Assembly: GCF_018687715.1 (NCBI RefSeq)
Contig: NC_056758.1
Span: 38,287,467-38,351,466 of the forward strand
Direction of reading: 5' to 3'
Length of the DNA: 64,000 nt
Source of the DNA: Carya illinoinensis
Lineage: Eukaryota; Streptophyta; Magnoliopsida; Fagales; Juglandaceae
Shown here: piece by piece, positions 45,972 through 58,006 of the stretch
How positions within the stretch are numbered: position 1 is the stretch's first letter
Layout of the letters: each line of letters begins with the position of its first letter
Program-made: the position numbers and the translations under genes
The notes under the pieces: generated by a model
What the model saw: only the letters and a program-made list of their open reading frames with translations
Database searches by the model: none
What the model was told of the DNA's origin: nothing

Positions 45972-47245
45972 TTATGGAGATGGAGGCCAACCATAAAGCC
46001 CTGCATAATCGATTCCTTCATAAAACCTCAGCTCAAGCTCCTCCAACCTTCCCTCATCATCCCACATCCCATAGTAACTACTGTCATCATCATCTTCATC
46101 AAAATCCCCCATGTCACCGGCAACAAATTCCCAGGCTAAATACTCGAAAGTATCCGAGGAATCCGAGCAATCATCCCATTCATTCCTTTCGTAATAGTCA
46201 ACGACTAGGGGCCCCAAAACCTTCAATTTTGGCAACTTCTCCTTGAGGAACTTGTCATCAAGTTTCACATCCCAACACCCTCTCAAATCCAAAAATTCAA
46301 GCTCAGGACATCGTGATAGTATCTCAACAACGCTTCGAGTGCTGATAAGATGGTAAGCCATCTCAAGATGCTTGAGCTTAGGCATTGTGGATGCAATGGC
46401 GTATGCCTCATCATCCTGCATGGGCTTGCCCGCAGTATCTAATGGGTGCAAGTTGCGGCACAGCCCCACAAGCATTTTGCAGTTCTTTCCGATGGCCTCC
46501 AATGCTCGAGCACCGATTTTACCACAGTAGCTCACATCCAAGAATGAGATCGTAGAGAGCTTACCAGCAATCTTTTCCACTATTGGATCACTCATTTCGC
46601 TTCTAGGCAGCCGCAATGTCTGAAGGGAGCCAGCACTTGCAAAACCAAGAGATTGATACCCAGTTACATAATGTAAATTGGAAAAGGTTCCCAAACACCA
46701 CTATAATTTCAGTACTGGAGTTATTTGAATAAATTCAAATGCAAAGGCATACTGAGAGCATTAAACTGGCCAATCAAGTCTGTTCCTGATCGTACCAAGG
46801 AAGTATACCTAAAGGCATCACTATAAACTATGGATTCATACATATTTTTTCCAGAACAAATTAACTGTAAGGAGCATATATTCTTAAACAAGGAATGAAA
46901 ACTGAAATTCTAATTTAAACTGTGCAATTCTGCTTACTTCTCCGCAATGAAAGTGAAAATCATCTCACTGTGGAGACCAGACACACACAGCTTTCGTAGT
47001 GATCCACAGCTTCTGGTGATTAGCATCTGAAGCATCTGATCAAGATGGTCCGATTGGCATCGGTTACTCCATTCCTCAATGTCTATCTCTTGCCAGCAAT
47101 AAGGTCCTACCACTACTTTGCGCCATGATTTGCAAACCCTGGGAATCACTGTCAGTGTCTCCTGGAGACACAGATTGCTGAAGATTAGCCCCAGAGCATC
47201 AGGTATCAATTCGTCCCAGCGCCGATAATTATTTCCCTCTTCCAT
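45972..47245 (-). CDS. FBW2: F-box protein of the FBW2 type
   Basis: Two coding exons on the minus strand, 47245-46938 and 46635-45972, join in frame to 323 residues. The N-terminus has an F-box (RRWDELIPDALGLIFSNLCL, residues about 8-27, on to VCKSWR), followed by PYCWQEIDIEEWSNRCQSDH. Leucine-rich repeat-like segments follow (TISFLDVSYCGKIGARALEA, LEFLDLRGCWDVKLDDKFL), then an acidic stretch and the ending WPPSP. These match Arabidopsis FBW2, the F-box subunit of an SCF ligase reported to promote turnover of ARGONAUTE1. The neighbour PTPA supports orthology. A 5' UTR intron is likely: a donor CCG|GTGAGT at 48232 and an acceptor CTGAAG|GCGGAC at 47256 leave only 11 nt of leader before the ATG and place the transcription start beyond 48233. 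Confidence 0.93.
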
Positions 47246-48462
47246 CTATCGTCCGCCTTCAGAAAATGGAAGAGAATAAACTGGGGAAAAAACGACAACG
47301 CATTTAGTCCCTTCCGTTAAGAATGGAAACGGCATTATGAATCTGCCTTGGGGTATCTCTAATGCAAAATAGGACCCAATCCTAACATTTTGCGAGAAAC
47401 CATTGGAAAAACACCGAACAACAAAGAGTATAGCATAAAAGCTACGAGCAGAAGTTCAAAAAAAGTACATATCTACAATCATTGCTGGTAATCAAACTTG
47501 GAGAGTACGATACTCGGGGCTGTAAAATCCACAGAAGGAAACCAGAGGAACCAATAGAAAAGATCCCCAGTAGAGCACCCAGAACCAGAAGAACAGTGCA
47601 AAGAAAAAGGAAAAACCTAAAAGATTATACCGGTTTAGCAGCCCGAGAAACGGTTCAAGAAAAAATAGAATTATTTTCGATAAAAACGAAGCAAAAACAA
47701 AATCTTGGGGAAAGAAAATAAACGATGCAAATTTGCAGATCCGTCAACTCTCATATGAGTTTATCAGCAAGAAATTAATGTCATATTAGAAAATATATAA
47801 CCTGAAGATATAAAAAAATAACGTAATTTAAGCCATTGCAGATAAAGCACAAAATCGGCACCTCTCAACAGGAAAATAGGGAGAAACTATAACTCTGGTG
47901 AGTTACTGGGGAACAAAAAAACTTGGCAGAAGGAAGGAAAATCAACTTTAATTTCCTAGATTTACCATCATTTCTGAAGGAAGGAACACAAGCCCCCACT
48001 GAACTGGTGCAGGTAACGACTACTTCACTCAGAAGTACCGGACTTTGATATTTTGGAAACACAGACAACATCAAGCATGCAAGTCACAGATTCAACTTCA
48101 TGTTCTTTTCCTCAGGTACAAAAGGTGGGAAGAAAAAAAAACACTCCAATAAAATACACATACACCCAAAAGAAATAAGACATTCCTTAAAAAATCCCTG
48201 CCTATGGGGATTTGGATCATGCAAATACTCACCGGTTTGTCCGCCTCAAACGCAGGGGGGAAGGAGAGGAAAGAGGGGCAGAGGAGAAGGGGGGGGGGGG
48301 GGGGGGGGGGGGGGAGGCAAAAGGCAGAGAGAAATGAAAGCTACGGATGGCCCTATCCACCCCACCTACCCACAGCTTGAATGCAACCACTAGCACCAAC
48401 AATAGATATAACAAGAGTAAAAACAAAGAATACAAGCAAACGTATACGTATGCTGAGATCAA
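47246..48462 (-). other. FBW2 5' leader: probable UTR intron and first noncoding exon
   Basis: The inferred UTR intron is 47257-48232 on the minus strand. The inferred noncoding first exon begins at 48233 and extends upward for an unknown distance, perhaps through the pyrimidine-rich block to about 48400. This is inferred from splice-site quality only. No other gene is evident; plus-strand frames here are low-complexity. Confidence 0.5.
48289..48314. repeat. Poly-G tract of 26 bases (poly-C in the FBW2 sense strand)
   Basis: Twenty-six consecutive G within a purine-rich block, located in or just upstream of the inferred FBW2 noncoding first exon. Confidence 0.85.
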
Positions 48463-51400
48463 AATACAAAAAAATTAAGGCCGTAGATTTTAACCCCAGA
48501 GAGAGAGAGAGAGAGAGAGAGAGCGCGAGAGCCCGGAGAGGCAATAATGGTAGTGTTATTGTGACACTCAAATACTGTAAAACTTGATGCGTGTGATTGT
48601 GTGCTTGACGAGAGAGAGAGAGAGACCGACACGGGTAAGTAGTTTAGAGGAATTGAATGGAGGTGCTGAAACAGTGAAACTCACGAAATCAGTGGTTGGA
48701 ACTCGAAAGTGGTACAATTTGATTTACTCTAATTTTAAATTAAATTTAATATTTAAATATTTAATTTTTAAATTATTAAATTTATCTCAATTTAAAATTT
48801 TTATATATATATGATTTAAAAATTTTTTTTCAACTTAATACCCTTTTCCCCATGAATCATAATATTTTTTTATTTTTTTATAAATATATCTAATATCATC
48901 TTAATATTTAAATACATTTTAAGTATATCCTACAAAATTAATTTCAATATCTCAATTTCTTACTATTTATAAAAACTTTTAACTCTTCTTAACTCAAATT
49001 GACATTTAAATGGAGCTAAAGTGTTGAGACTCTTGACTAGAGTGACAAAAAAAAAACTTTCTTAAGAAAACTTCCTATTGTTTATTTTACATTTTATTTT
49101 CTGGTTGATAACTCTAGTATGTATACTTTATAAAAAATAAAATATAAAATCAAAGAGAGACACATAGAAGCGTAAAATATTTATTATTATTCATATAAAT
49201 TTTCTCAATAATATTAAATATGCAGTAAAGAATAGAAAAATCCATTTATGTGTTTGCTTGCATTTAAAATTGTATTCACATCAATAAATTATAAATGTGT
49301 GAGTGAAGTTGCATCAAAGGTTCGATCGTAAAAATCCATGTTAGTGACCTTGCGAGGAATAAAAAAAAAAAAAAGAACGTGACTTTATATTGATGTCATG
49401 TAATGTTTTCAATAGAAAAATATCACTCGTACGCCTTAAATATTACATCCAAGTAACACCGCTAGCATATAACCAAACATGTTAAGATTAACTTAACTAT
49501 TTTTATGACAAAAACGAGAAATCAAACTTGGAAGGCCCAATCTATTTGTATAAGTGACCGAATTTGATTTAGAAAATAAATTTTTTAATTTAAATCTTAT
49601 AAATCAAACTATATAATGTGAATGGTATATAGTGTAGATACATTCAAATAATACTAATTGGGAGGGAGGGGGAATAGCCAGTCTTTCTAAAGAGACAGTG
49701 ATTCAATCTCCAAATCTCATCCCTAAAGATCAAGATTAAGGGTAGATGCCACCACCATTAGCTGTATTGAATTTTGTTTATATAATTACTCTATTTTTCA
49801 ACAATTGTAATTCACAGGAATTGATAGGGGGTGTAATCAGACCGGTTCAGGAGGTTTTTGAACAGGATTAAAAATTTTAGTCCACCATTTTTTTAGATTG
49901 AGACTAGACTGATTACTCATATAGACTGGAGTCATGTACCAAATTATTAACTATTAGTATGGTCGGTCCATTCAGTCCAGGCCAGTGTAAAATATGTCAA
50001 ATATATAAAAAATCCAAAATCACTTATAGTATATCTTTTCGGCCAATCTATACAAAAGGAGGAATGCTACACATCATCCCACACCACACATTTTATATAT
50101 TAAAATATTATTTTTTATTTTTTATTTCATTTTATTCTTATTAAACTAATTGAATTATTCTATTTATCACACACACTACATATTTATTATAGAAAAAATG
50201 AAAAATAAAATAAAATAAATGTGGTGTGTGAAGTATGAAGATGACAAGAAGAATTTTTTATACAAAAGTACCTACAATATACACTTTGAATATCAACTAT
50301 TTCTCTTTATTTGCCAAAGTTCGGCCAAATTTGGACTAAAAAATTATTTTTTATAAATTTAGCTAGCCATTTTTTCTTAACACTAAATAATAAACTCACC
50401 AAATCTATCACAATTCTATTTAAGTATTAATTTTTACATTTTCATTTATTTTAATCTCACTACTAAACAAATAAGTGAAAATGAAAACCCATGCAATTAA
50501 CGTCACAACAAACCAAAAGAATAACTTCAGTATGCATGTATAAAAGCGAAAAAATCAACCAAAAAATAATTGAGCGAAACGTATAAGAACAAGAGATATT
50601 ACCGAAGAGAAAAAAAACATAATAAAAAACAAAACTCACTTTTGCACAACTTATAATTGAAAATTTTGTAGCAAATAAAGACGGACAAGAAGAAGAAGTT
50701 CAAGCAGCCATAACAAAGCTCAACATCTAGAAAAAAAGTCCAGAGAGAGAGAGAGAGAGTGCATGTCAAATTAAAATTATATGACTAAAAATTTAAAAAA
50801 AAAAAAACGAATGGAGGTGTTGAAAAATGGCTTCGGAATGGGAAAGCAAAGAGGACCCAGGGCCTTGGGTGCGTCCAAACTGCAACACAATGAGAGGAAG
50901 GAGAGAATTACGAGAGGCCCATCAATTTCTTCCTTGTCTGTGCGACTTAGTTCCATTGCTACACTTCGGTGGAAAAAAGAATCGAGAAAGAGAAAAAATA
51001 AAAAACGAAAGATAGGCTCGTGCGCGATGAATACAGGCAGGAAGAACAATCTTTTATATCCAAAATAAGATTTAGACAGCAATTTGGGCTGGCCAAATTT
51101 GGCAAGTGGAAATAAGTTTGGTTAAAAACACTATACATATATTGAGTCTGTTGTGGTTAGTTTTTATGCAACTTGGCCAAAATTTAGCTAGGTTGATCTC
51201 ACTACTAATGATTAGAGGTGAATAGGAATTGGCCAAATCGACCTTTGCCGACGTAAATCGGTCGCTAGAGTCAGGAACTAGCCAAAACTAATAGAAAATT
51301 GGTCGATCAATGACAAAAAATAGCTAGAACTGATATTGGCCGATTCGATCTCAATTTGAACAAAGTTCAAATCATCGAACTAACCCATATAATATATATA

Positions 51401-52881
51401 TATTTTTATATATTTCTGATACAGAACGATGTTATTCCACTTACGTTTAAGTGAAATGACATCATTTTATTCATAAAGTGTACAAAAAAATATACAAATC
51501 AAACAACGATGTTTGGTTTCATCGTCATTGTACACATAACATACTAAAAAAATATGAGTGAAACCAAACCATTTCGTTTCGATTTGAGATATTTTTCTTC
51601 TCCTCCCCTATTTTTCTCTGATTCACAATTTCTCTCATTCTCTCACTCCTCTGCAACACTTTCTCTTTCTACTCTCTTAGATGAACCTTGCTGCTTAGGA
51701 AATTGAGAATTGCCAGAGTCGAGAAGGTCGGTATTTCTCCACCCCATCGGCTAGTAAAGTCGGTTGTTCTATGCAAATCCCCTCCAGTGGCCAGCGTTGG
51801 TTTTGGTCAAAAACTGATAATAGGATCGGTTTTCAACCATACTAGTTATAGATAGTAACAACTGGGTAAAGTAAAGTGATGCAGTACATTACATACAGGA
51901 GCATCGAAGGATTTTGTAAAAATGACGGAGCTAAAATCGTTTTATAAAATTATATTTTAAAAAATGGGCATTTAAAAAAAAAATATTTATTTTATATAAA
52001 TATTCTTATTTTAAAATATAATTTAAAAAAAAAAAATTATGTATCGTTACTTGTGTAACATAAAATTCGTACTTTGCATTCCAACTCTCTCGGTTTCTGG
52101 CTGGGACAGAGAGATCTAACAGTACATCTATACTTGGAAGGAAACTTGCCACGCGCGAGAAAACTTAGCTGACACACGGACGGAAGGTTTATGCTACAAA
52201 CATGTTTTGTAAATATTGAGATAAATTTAACTTTATTAAATTAAAATAGGCTTAACTTTTTTGATTGAGATGTACAAGTTAAGATGAGTTTAGTTTTTCT
52301 ATAGAAAGTTCAAAAAATAATAAATTTCATTAAAGATTGTTTTGAAATGAGTTTCGATGAATTAAATTTGATTAATAACCAAACACAACCTTAGATGTAG
52401 CAGCACGGTAAGTTTCCAACCACATCAATCTAATACCCATATATTTAATATAAGCTCATGCTAGTAAATAAATTATAACTTAACTTCCACATTCCCGTCA
52501 CCTAGAAAAGAAAAGACAAGAACATTTATCACATTAACTATTCAATACACATAAATTTAGAGGAGCGTTCCATTTCGCAGCCATTTTATTATTTGTAAAA
52601 TATCTTATTTTTAAAATTCAGTTGACTTTTGTTTGACTTTGTTTTGTTTCGATAAATAGAAACAAATTTTATAAGGAAATTAAATTGTATCTGTATGATT
52701 TCCCTTCAATCAACACCGTTAAACTTTCAAATATTTATAACAACAGCAGAAAATACCCAAAAAAAAAAAAAAAAAAAAAACCTCAATGGATATGTGTTAC
52801 AAAAAGTATATTTCCAACTTCCAAGTTAACAGGTTTCTAGGTTCCAGAGCTACATGCCTAACGACTTGAACTCGCAACTCG
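48463..52881. other. Intergenic DNA between FBW2 and PTPA
   Basis: Contains GA microsatellites at 48497-48524, 48609-48625 and 50741-50759, a MITE at 50068-50247 and otherwise AT-rich DNA. A moderately GC-rich block at 51190-51850 with GGCCAA and CGGTCG motifs has no coding sense I can see. The last bases are probably the PTPA 3' UTR on the minus strand. Confidence 0.5.
50068..50247. repeat. MITE (family C), copy 3
   Basis: TACACATCATCCCACACCAC at the left and ATGTGGTGTGTGAAGTATGA at the right form imperfect inverted ends. They flank an AT-rich centre with TATTCTTATTAAACTAATTG, shared with the copies at 28325 and 32701. Confidence 0.65.
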
Positions 52882-55800
52882 CTACTCCCTGAAACGTAGA
52901 TGGCGATTAAAAAGAGAAGAAGAAGAAATTAGTTCAATATAAAATCATATATAAAAAAGAATAACAGCAATCACCTTACCCTTACGATTAAAAATAAAGA
53001 AAGCTTTACTAACAAATCAAAAACCAACTAGAGTAGAATGAATCAAAACCAAAAATTAAACACCGTGTAATAATTTCCGAGGGGAATTATTCACTTCGTA
53101 GTTCGTAATAACTCAAACGTACAAAGCATGAATCGTAGTTTCCATGCCATTAAAGCTTTGCCATTAAATAATAAAATTCACTGTCAAGAACCTAACCATT
53201 GTAAGAATTCGAGTCTGGCTTACATCAGGTTAAAATTTTCCGAGTACTGCTAAAAAATAAATGGACAAGATTACTTTAACTGAAAAAATAAGCAGGCTTT
53301 TTCATCCAGCTTGTCCATTCATTTTTCATCCCAAACCAACCATGCTGATCTTGTTCAACCGAAAAGTAACAAAATACCAAAATCATCCAACCAGCATCCA
53401 AGGGCGAGGTGATGCCATATATGGAGAGCTTAAAAACCTACCAAGTACCATGACTAATCACAGAGACTTCTCAATCTGTCACAACCTTATCCCACATACT
53501 TCTATCATTAAGCAGCAGGTCTCACCATTATGATCCCGGTTGAAAGATTTTTTTTCTAATGGCACCGGGTGTTTGAGAACAGCATCCCAACTAATCCTAG
53601 GTGCACAGGCCCTCAGCAAAAAGTTTCATACAAGTCCACCTTGAATAATTCAAAGGGAAAATCCCTCAATCTTGGCCCATAGGAATTGTTTGCACTCAAG
53701 AATATTTGAACTTTAAACTTGAAGGGAGCATACCCCACCAATACCAATACCTTTACCATTTGAGCCAACCCCTAGGAGTTATCCTGGTTTAAAGATGATC
53801 TCATCATGTGTTGTTTTTAATCATGTTACGCAATTCTGAACCATTGAGAGGGGACAACTCAGTCAAGAGCATCCAGAATGCTGATCCATTCTTGGCTAAT
53901 TGGTCCAGGACTTCGACAACGACAAAAACAAGACCAAGATACTAACTCACACAACTCAAGACAAGAGCTTTAGTATGACTAGGATGACACCTTTAGTATG
54001 AATATTAGCTTCGATTATCAAAAAAATGTATGACTATTGGCTTCCATCTTAGGCCAACAGCCACTTATGTAAAGAGATGGACATAAAGCTTTACTTTCCC
54101 CCTGAACTTCTTCTAAAGTGCATTAATTGTGAAGTATCTAAGCTGTGAAGTATATAATAAGCTACTTTCAAATGGCGGTGACGTCCGTTTAGAAAGTGGT
54201 AAATGCATGGGCAGTGACATACAAATTTCAAAGTAGCGATCTAACAAGGTCTGAAATTCTTGACAAAATTGAACATCAGATCAGATGCTGTTCTCAATGA
54301 GACAGGCCATCAGCCTACATTATTCAGGCTACAAAAGTTGTCTCTACAAAACGTTAACACTTTTTTGATGGCCTTATGCAAGAGAAGAAAAATGAGTATT
54401 AGAGCCAACTAATTAGAATGGGTTTCTTCTGACAAAGACGTTAGAATTTTAGAAAGGAAGATTCTAGTACCCTGGTTTGTGAAGTGCGAGGGCATTTTCC
54501 AAACATAATCTGTATAACATGTTGACAGTGTATTAATTGTGACTAGTCCTTACAGTCTATAGACCAATGCATCTGAGTCCTACATTGAGTGCATTATGTC
54601 AATCTAAATTTACAAGCAAATGGGGGCCATTACAACCATGAATAATCATTTATGGATACCACAGCCCTAGGTCACAACGATTTGTATCAGAGCTAACCTG
54701 ATAACACCATGTTGCTCTGGGGCATTATCGCACAATGCATGTTCTACTGAAGATTAAATGAGATATATATGAGTCAACATAATACAACTGATGCAAAATC
54801 AATTCCCTGGGCGGAAAAACCATCATTCAAGCTATCAACGGTGCCAAACTCTATATGGAATCTTCTAGCCCACTGATCAGTTCTCACGGAGAATATTTTC
54901 CTTTTACTATTCTTTCAAATACCTTAGATGCAGTGGATCACGATCATCTATATAACTGAATTAAAAAAAAAAAAAAAATGTTGGGATCGTGTGTTTATCA
55001 ATGTATGCCTACAAATCAATGACTACTGCGGAAACAACATGTGTATCACAAGTCGCCGCAACCAGGAGGGAAAAGCAAAAATACAGAAAAAGCAAAAGCA
55101 CACAATTCCTTATGCACATAAACGCTGTTCTTATCGTTTATAGAACGGAGGAAAGGTAATACCATTTGATAAGCGATCCAAATAGAAAATGCTGCATGAT
55201 AGGGACCTTCTCCAAGACCTCCACCTTATACATCTTCAGTAACCCGCTGTTGACCTTGTTCCAAGTAGGCACTCCGCTTATATCATCCAACAACGGCGAG
55301 TGCTCCGCGAACAAACCCTTCTTCACCTTCTTAACAAACGCAATGCCCGCAAGGTAAAGATACTCATTCGAAAAATTATCCAGTATATCCTGATTATGAA
55401 TCGACTTGGGCTTCATGTACTTGTGATCGATCAGCTGTGACGACCCGAAGATAAACGGCAGGAAATGATAGTCGTCGAGGCCCCAAACCCCGTGTGAACC
55501 CGCAGGCTCCAGGCAATAAACCAATTGCAACTTCCTCATTAGTTCGAGATACTTAACGAAAACCCTAGCCACCACTGCTGTGTAATCCTCCTCCATGATA
55601 AGCCCTAACCGAGTTATGCAGTACAACCAAGCGGCGAAGTTGGTCTCGTGGCCGGTACCATAATCAATGCGACTCGAGTTCCCAAAACTGTCGGTGAAGT
55701 ACGGGACGATCTCGATCGTGGCGGAATTGAGATCATCGGGGATAAAATTAAGCATCAAGGACTCGCTGCTCTCGGTGAGGCGGTCATGCCACGCTCGGTA

Positions 55801-56313
55801 AGAGAGGTTACCATAGCGAGCTGCTTGCTGGAGAGGAGGGATTTCGTCGATCCAGCGAATTAGGGTTTCGAGGGTGGAGACGATGGAGCTGATTGTAGGG
55901 GACACGTGGCATGGGTCTGAGATTTTGCGGGAGCGGATGGACTCGGAGAGGGCGACGATGAAGCCGAGGAAGTTCTTGCCGGAATCAGAGTCATGGAAGC
56001 GGCGGATGTCGTTGGGGGATTGGATTCTTTTGGTGGGGACTTGAAAGTGGTAAGGAGGGGAGACAAGTGGGACCTTTTGGGACTGGGGAACGGGGGCGAG
56101 GATTATGGCCTGCTGTGAATGGTTGTTTGGGGGAAGGTTGATAGCCGGAGCGCGGATGGGGCGGTACGCTGGTGGAGGGCTGATTTCGGAGAACGGTGGC
56201 GGTGGTGCGAAGGTGGTGGGACCGCCGCATTTGCAGCAGGTAGAAGGGGCGGTGGATGGTGGGGATGGGGTTTGCGCGGACTTGGGGGAGTCTTCGTGGT
56301 CGTGGCACTCCAT
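52882..56313 (-). CDS. PTPA: PP2A phosphatase activator (PTPA, peptidyl-prolyl isomerase family)
   Basis: A long exon (56313-55163) encodes 383 complete codons. It ends AAATG|GTATTA within the tryptophan codon of the terminal SLIKW motif. A candidate last exon at 52888-52882 (acceptor TTTCAG, then GGAGTAG) restores the codon and gives the ending KWE, for 385 residues. PTPA binds and activates protein phosphatase 2A and acts as a proline isomerase in the cytosol and nucleus. Family blocks are clear: IDYGTGHETNFAAWLYCITR (about 217-236), AGSHGVWGLDDYHFLPFIFG (271-290) and WNKVNSGLLKMYKVEVLEKV (351-370). The N-terminal 90 residues are Pro-rich with a CCKC motif, as in plant members. The first 67 codons and the proximal promoter recur at 61543-61933 on the far side of a transposon. 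The last exon is inferred from fit to the family C-terminus. Confidence 0.92.
53164..55162 (-). other. Large 3' intron of PTPA (inferred), no gene inside
   Basis: The inferred last PTPA intron runs from 55162 to 52889. I see no exon-like coding block, repeat array or RNA gene in it. If the 7-nt last exon is wrong, this interval is ordinary 3' flank with the true terminal exon hidden in it or elsewhere. Confidence 0.45.
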
Positions 56314-56513
56314 TGATTGTGGGTATCAGACGGGAGCAGCAATCGAGTTTTTTATTCGGAGGTTTCTGGGATCTGATATGTTATATATATATATATATAT
56401 ATATACATGGGTCGAGTTCAGGCCTGTGAGGCCAGATTTGTAGCCCAAGTTATACATAACTGACACTGTTTTCCTTTCCTATGTCCAGCACATTCTGGTT
56501 ATTAGAGCATTAA
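56111..56513. repeat. Direct repeat, PTPA-side copy (403 bp)
   Basis: Covers the first 67 PTPA codons, the 5' UTR, about 200 bp of promoter and the bases up to ATTAGAGCATTAA. It is base-for-base identical by eye to 61543-61933 except for one A/T difference at about 56481 and six extra TA units in the microsatellite. It directly abuts the left end of the Harbinger-like element. Confidence 0.9.
56381..56405. repeat. (TA)n microsatellite in the PTPA proximal promoter
   Basis: About 12 TA units about 70-90 bp upstream of the PTPA start codon, where a TATA box would be expected. The duplicate at 61813-61825 has six units fewer. Confidence 0.85.
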
Positions 56514-56930
56514 GAGCATTCACATTGGCTTCATCAAAGCCATCTTTAAATTTTAATAAAAAGTATAAGTTTTTCATAATTCTAAAATCTTTCTATCCAT
56601 AATCCCACATTGGATTAGCCATTAGATTCATCAAAATAATAATATAATATTATTTTTTTAATAATTTTTTTTTTTCATATTTTGCTACTATATGTAAATT
56701 AATAATTTAATTTAATATTTAAATTATTGATTTCCATTTAATTTGAAGGCAGTATATATTGTGTCTTTTATTAACTTATATGGACCTACACACATATACA
56801 TATATATATGTGTTAATATTGAAGGCAGAGACAATTGTGCCTTTTATAAACTTTATATGGATATATTTATATTTATTTATATTGAAGGCAATATCACAAA
56901 TAATTATATGGAGCTAAATCTCGTATTCAG

Positions 56931-57650
56931 CTGCAACATCTTCTTAAAAGCAAGACAAATTTAGCTTCATCAATACACATCTCTACACCAAAGCTTCTTA
57001 AAAGCTACACATCTCTACAAACTATACTATTAAGTTAAAAAATACAGCTGCAATATCTGGAGTTAAAATCATCTCTACACAAATTCAGCTTCTTAAATTA
57101 TTTTGGAGCCTCAAAACAGAAAAATCCAACCACATAACAGCTGCAACATCTTCTTAAAAGCAAGACAAATTCAGCTTCATCAATACACATCTCTACACCA
57201 AAGCTTCTTAAAAGCTACACATCTCTACAAACTATACTATTAAGTTAAAAAATACAGCTGCAACATCTGGAGCTAAAATCATTTCTACACAAATTCAGCT
57301 TCTTAAGTTATTTTGGAGCCTCAAAACAGAAAAATCCAACCACATAACAGCTGCAACATCTTCTTAAAAGCAAGACAAATTCAGCTTCATCAATACACAT
57401 CTCTACACCAAAGCTTCTTAAAAGCTACACATATCTACAAACTATACTATTAAGTTAAAAAATACAGCTGCAACATCTGGAGCTAAAATCATCTCTACAC
57501 AAATTCAATCTTCTTAAGTTATTTTGGAGCCTCAAAACAGAAAAATACAACCACATAACAGCTGCAACATCTTCTTAAAACCAAGACAAATTCAGCTTCT
57601 TTAAAAGCTACACATCTCTCATAACAGAAAAATCCAGCCACATAACAATG
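56931..57650. repeat. 210-bp tandem repeat array, about 3.4 units
   Basis: Units start at CTGCAACATCTTCTTAAAAG at 56931, 57141, 57351 and 57562. They are about 95% alike by eye, each with an inner echo of CTGCAACATCTGGAG. The fourth unit is partial and ends near 57650. The array lies between the left end of the Harbinger-like element and the 3' end of its gene. Confidence 0.9.
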
Positions 57651-58006
57651 TACAAAATCAGCCTTACTAAATGACATCCATAAACAACTTGCATTATCAT
57701 TTTAATGTCCACTTTACAGGTCCAAAAGACAAGTTTAAAACTACAACTTCCATTCAGCAAATACTTCCAGCAAATACAACTTCCATCCACAAACACTTCC
57801 AAAAAGATGGGTACTTGAGTGATTTTCTATCCACAAACATTGCCAAAAACTAAACTAACATTCAGATTTTCCAACCACAAATTCATTCAAAGATTTCCAT
57901 TCAAAACAAATAGAATAAAATCCATTCATAGTGGCTGCCCAGCCACATGCTTCCTCAGGAAGTCTTGTGGCTAAGCAGCCACTAAAAGCTGGATAATTGT
58001 GAAGGG

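Noticed and set aside
50777..51082. Minus-strand frame with Phe/Leu-rich ends that looks like a membrane protein
   Set aside because: The hydrophobic stretches come from A/T runs; no conserved motif, and the plus strand is equally open.
56103..56443. Gly-rich and Pro-rich frames overlapping the PTPA N-terminus on both strands
   Set aside because: They are shadows of the Pro-rich, GC-rich PTPA start region and recur identically in the duplicate only because the DNA is duplicated.
56931..57650. Regularly spaced repeats that might suggest a CRISPR-like array
   Set aside because: The whole 210-bp unit repeats, with no unique spacers, in a plant transposon context; it is a plain tandem repeat.
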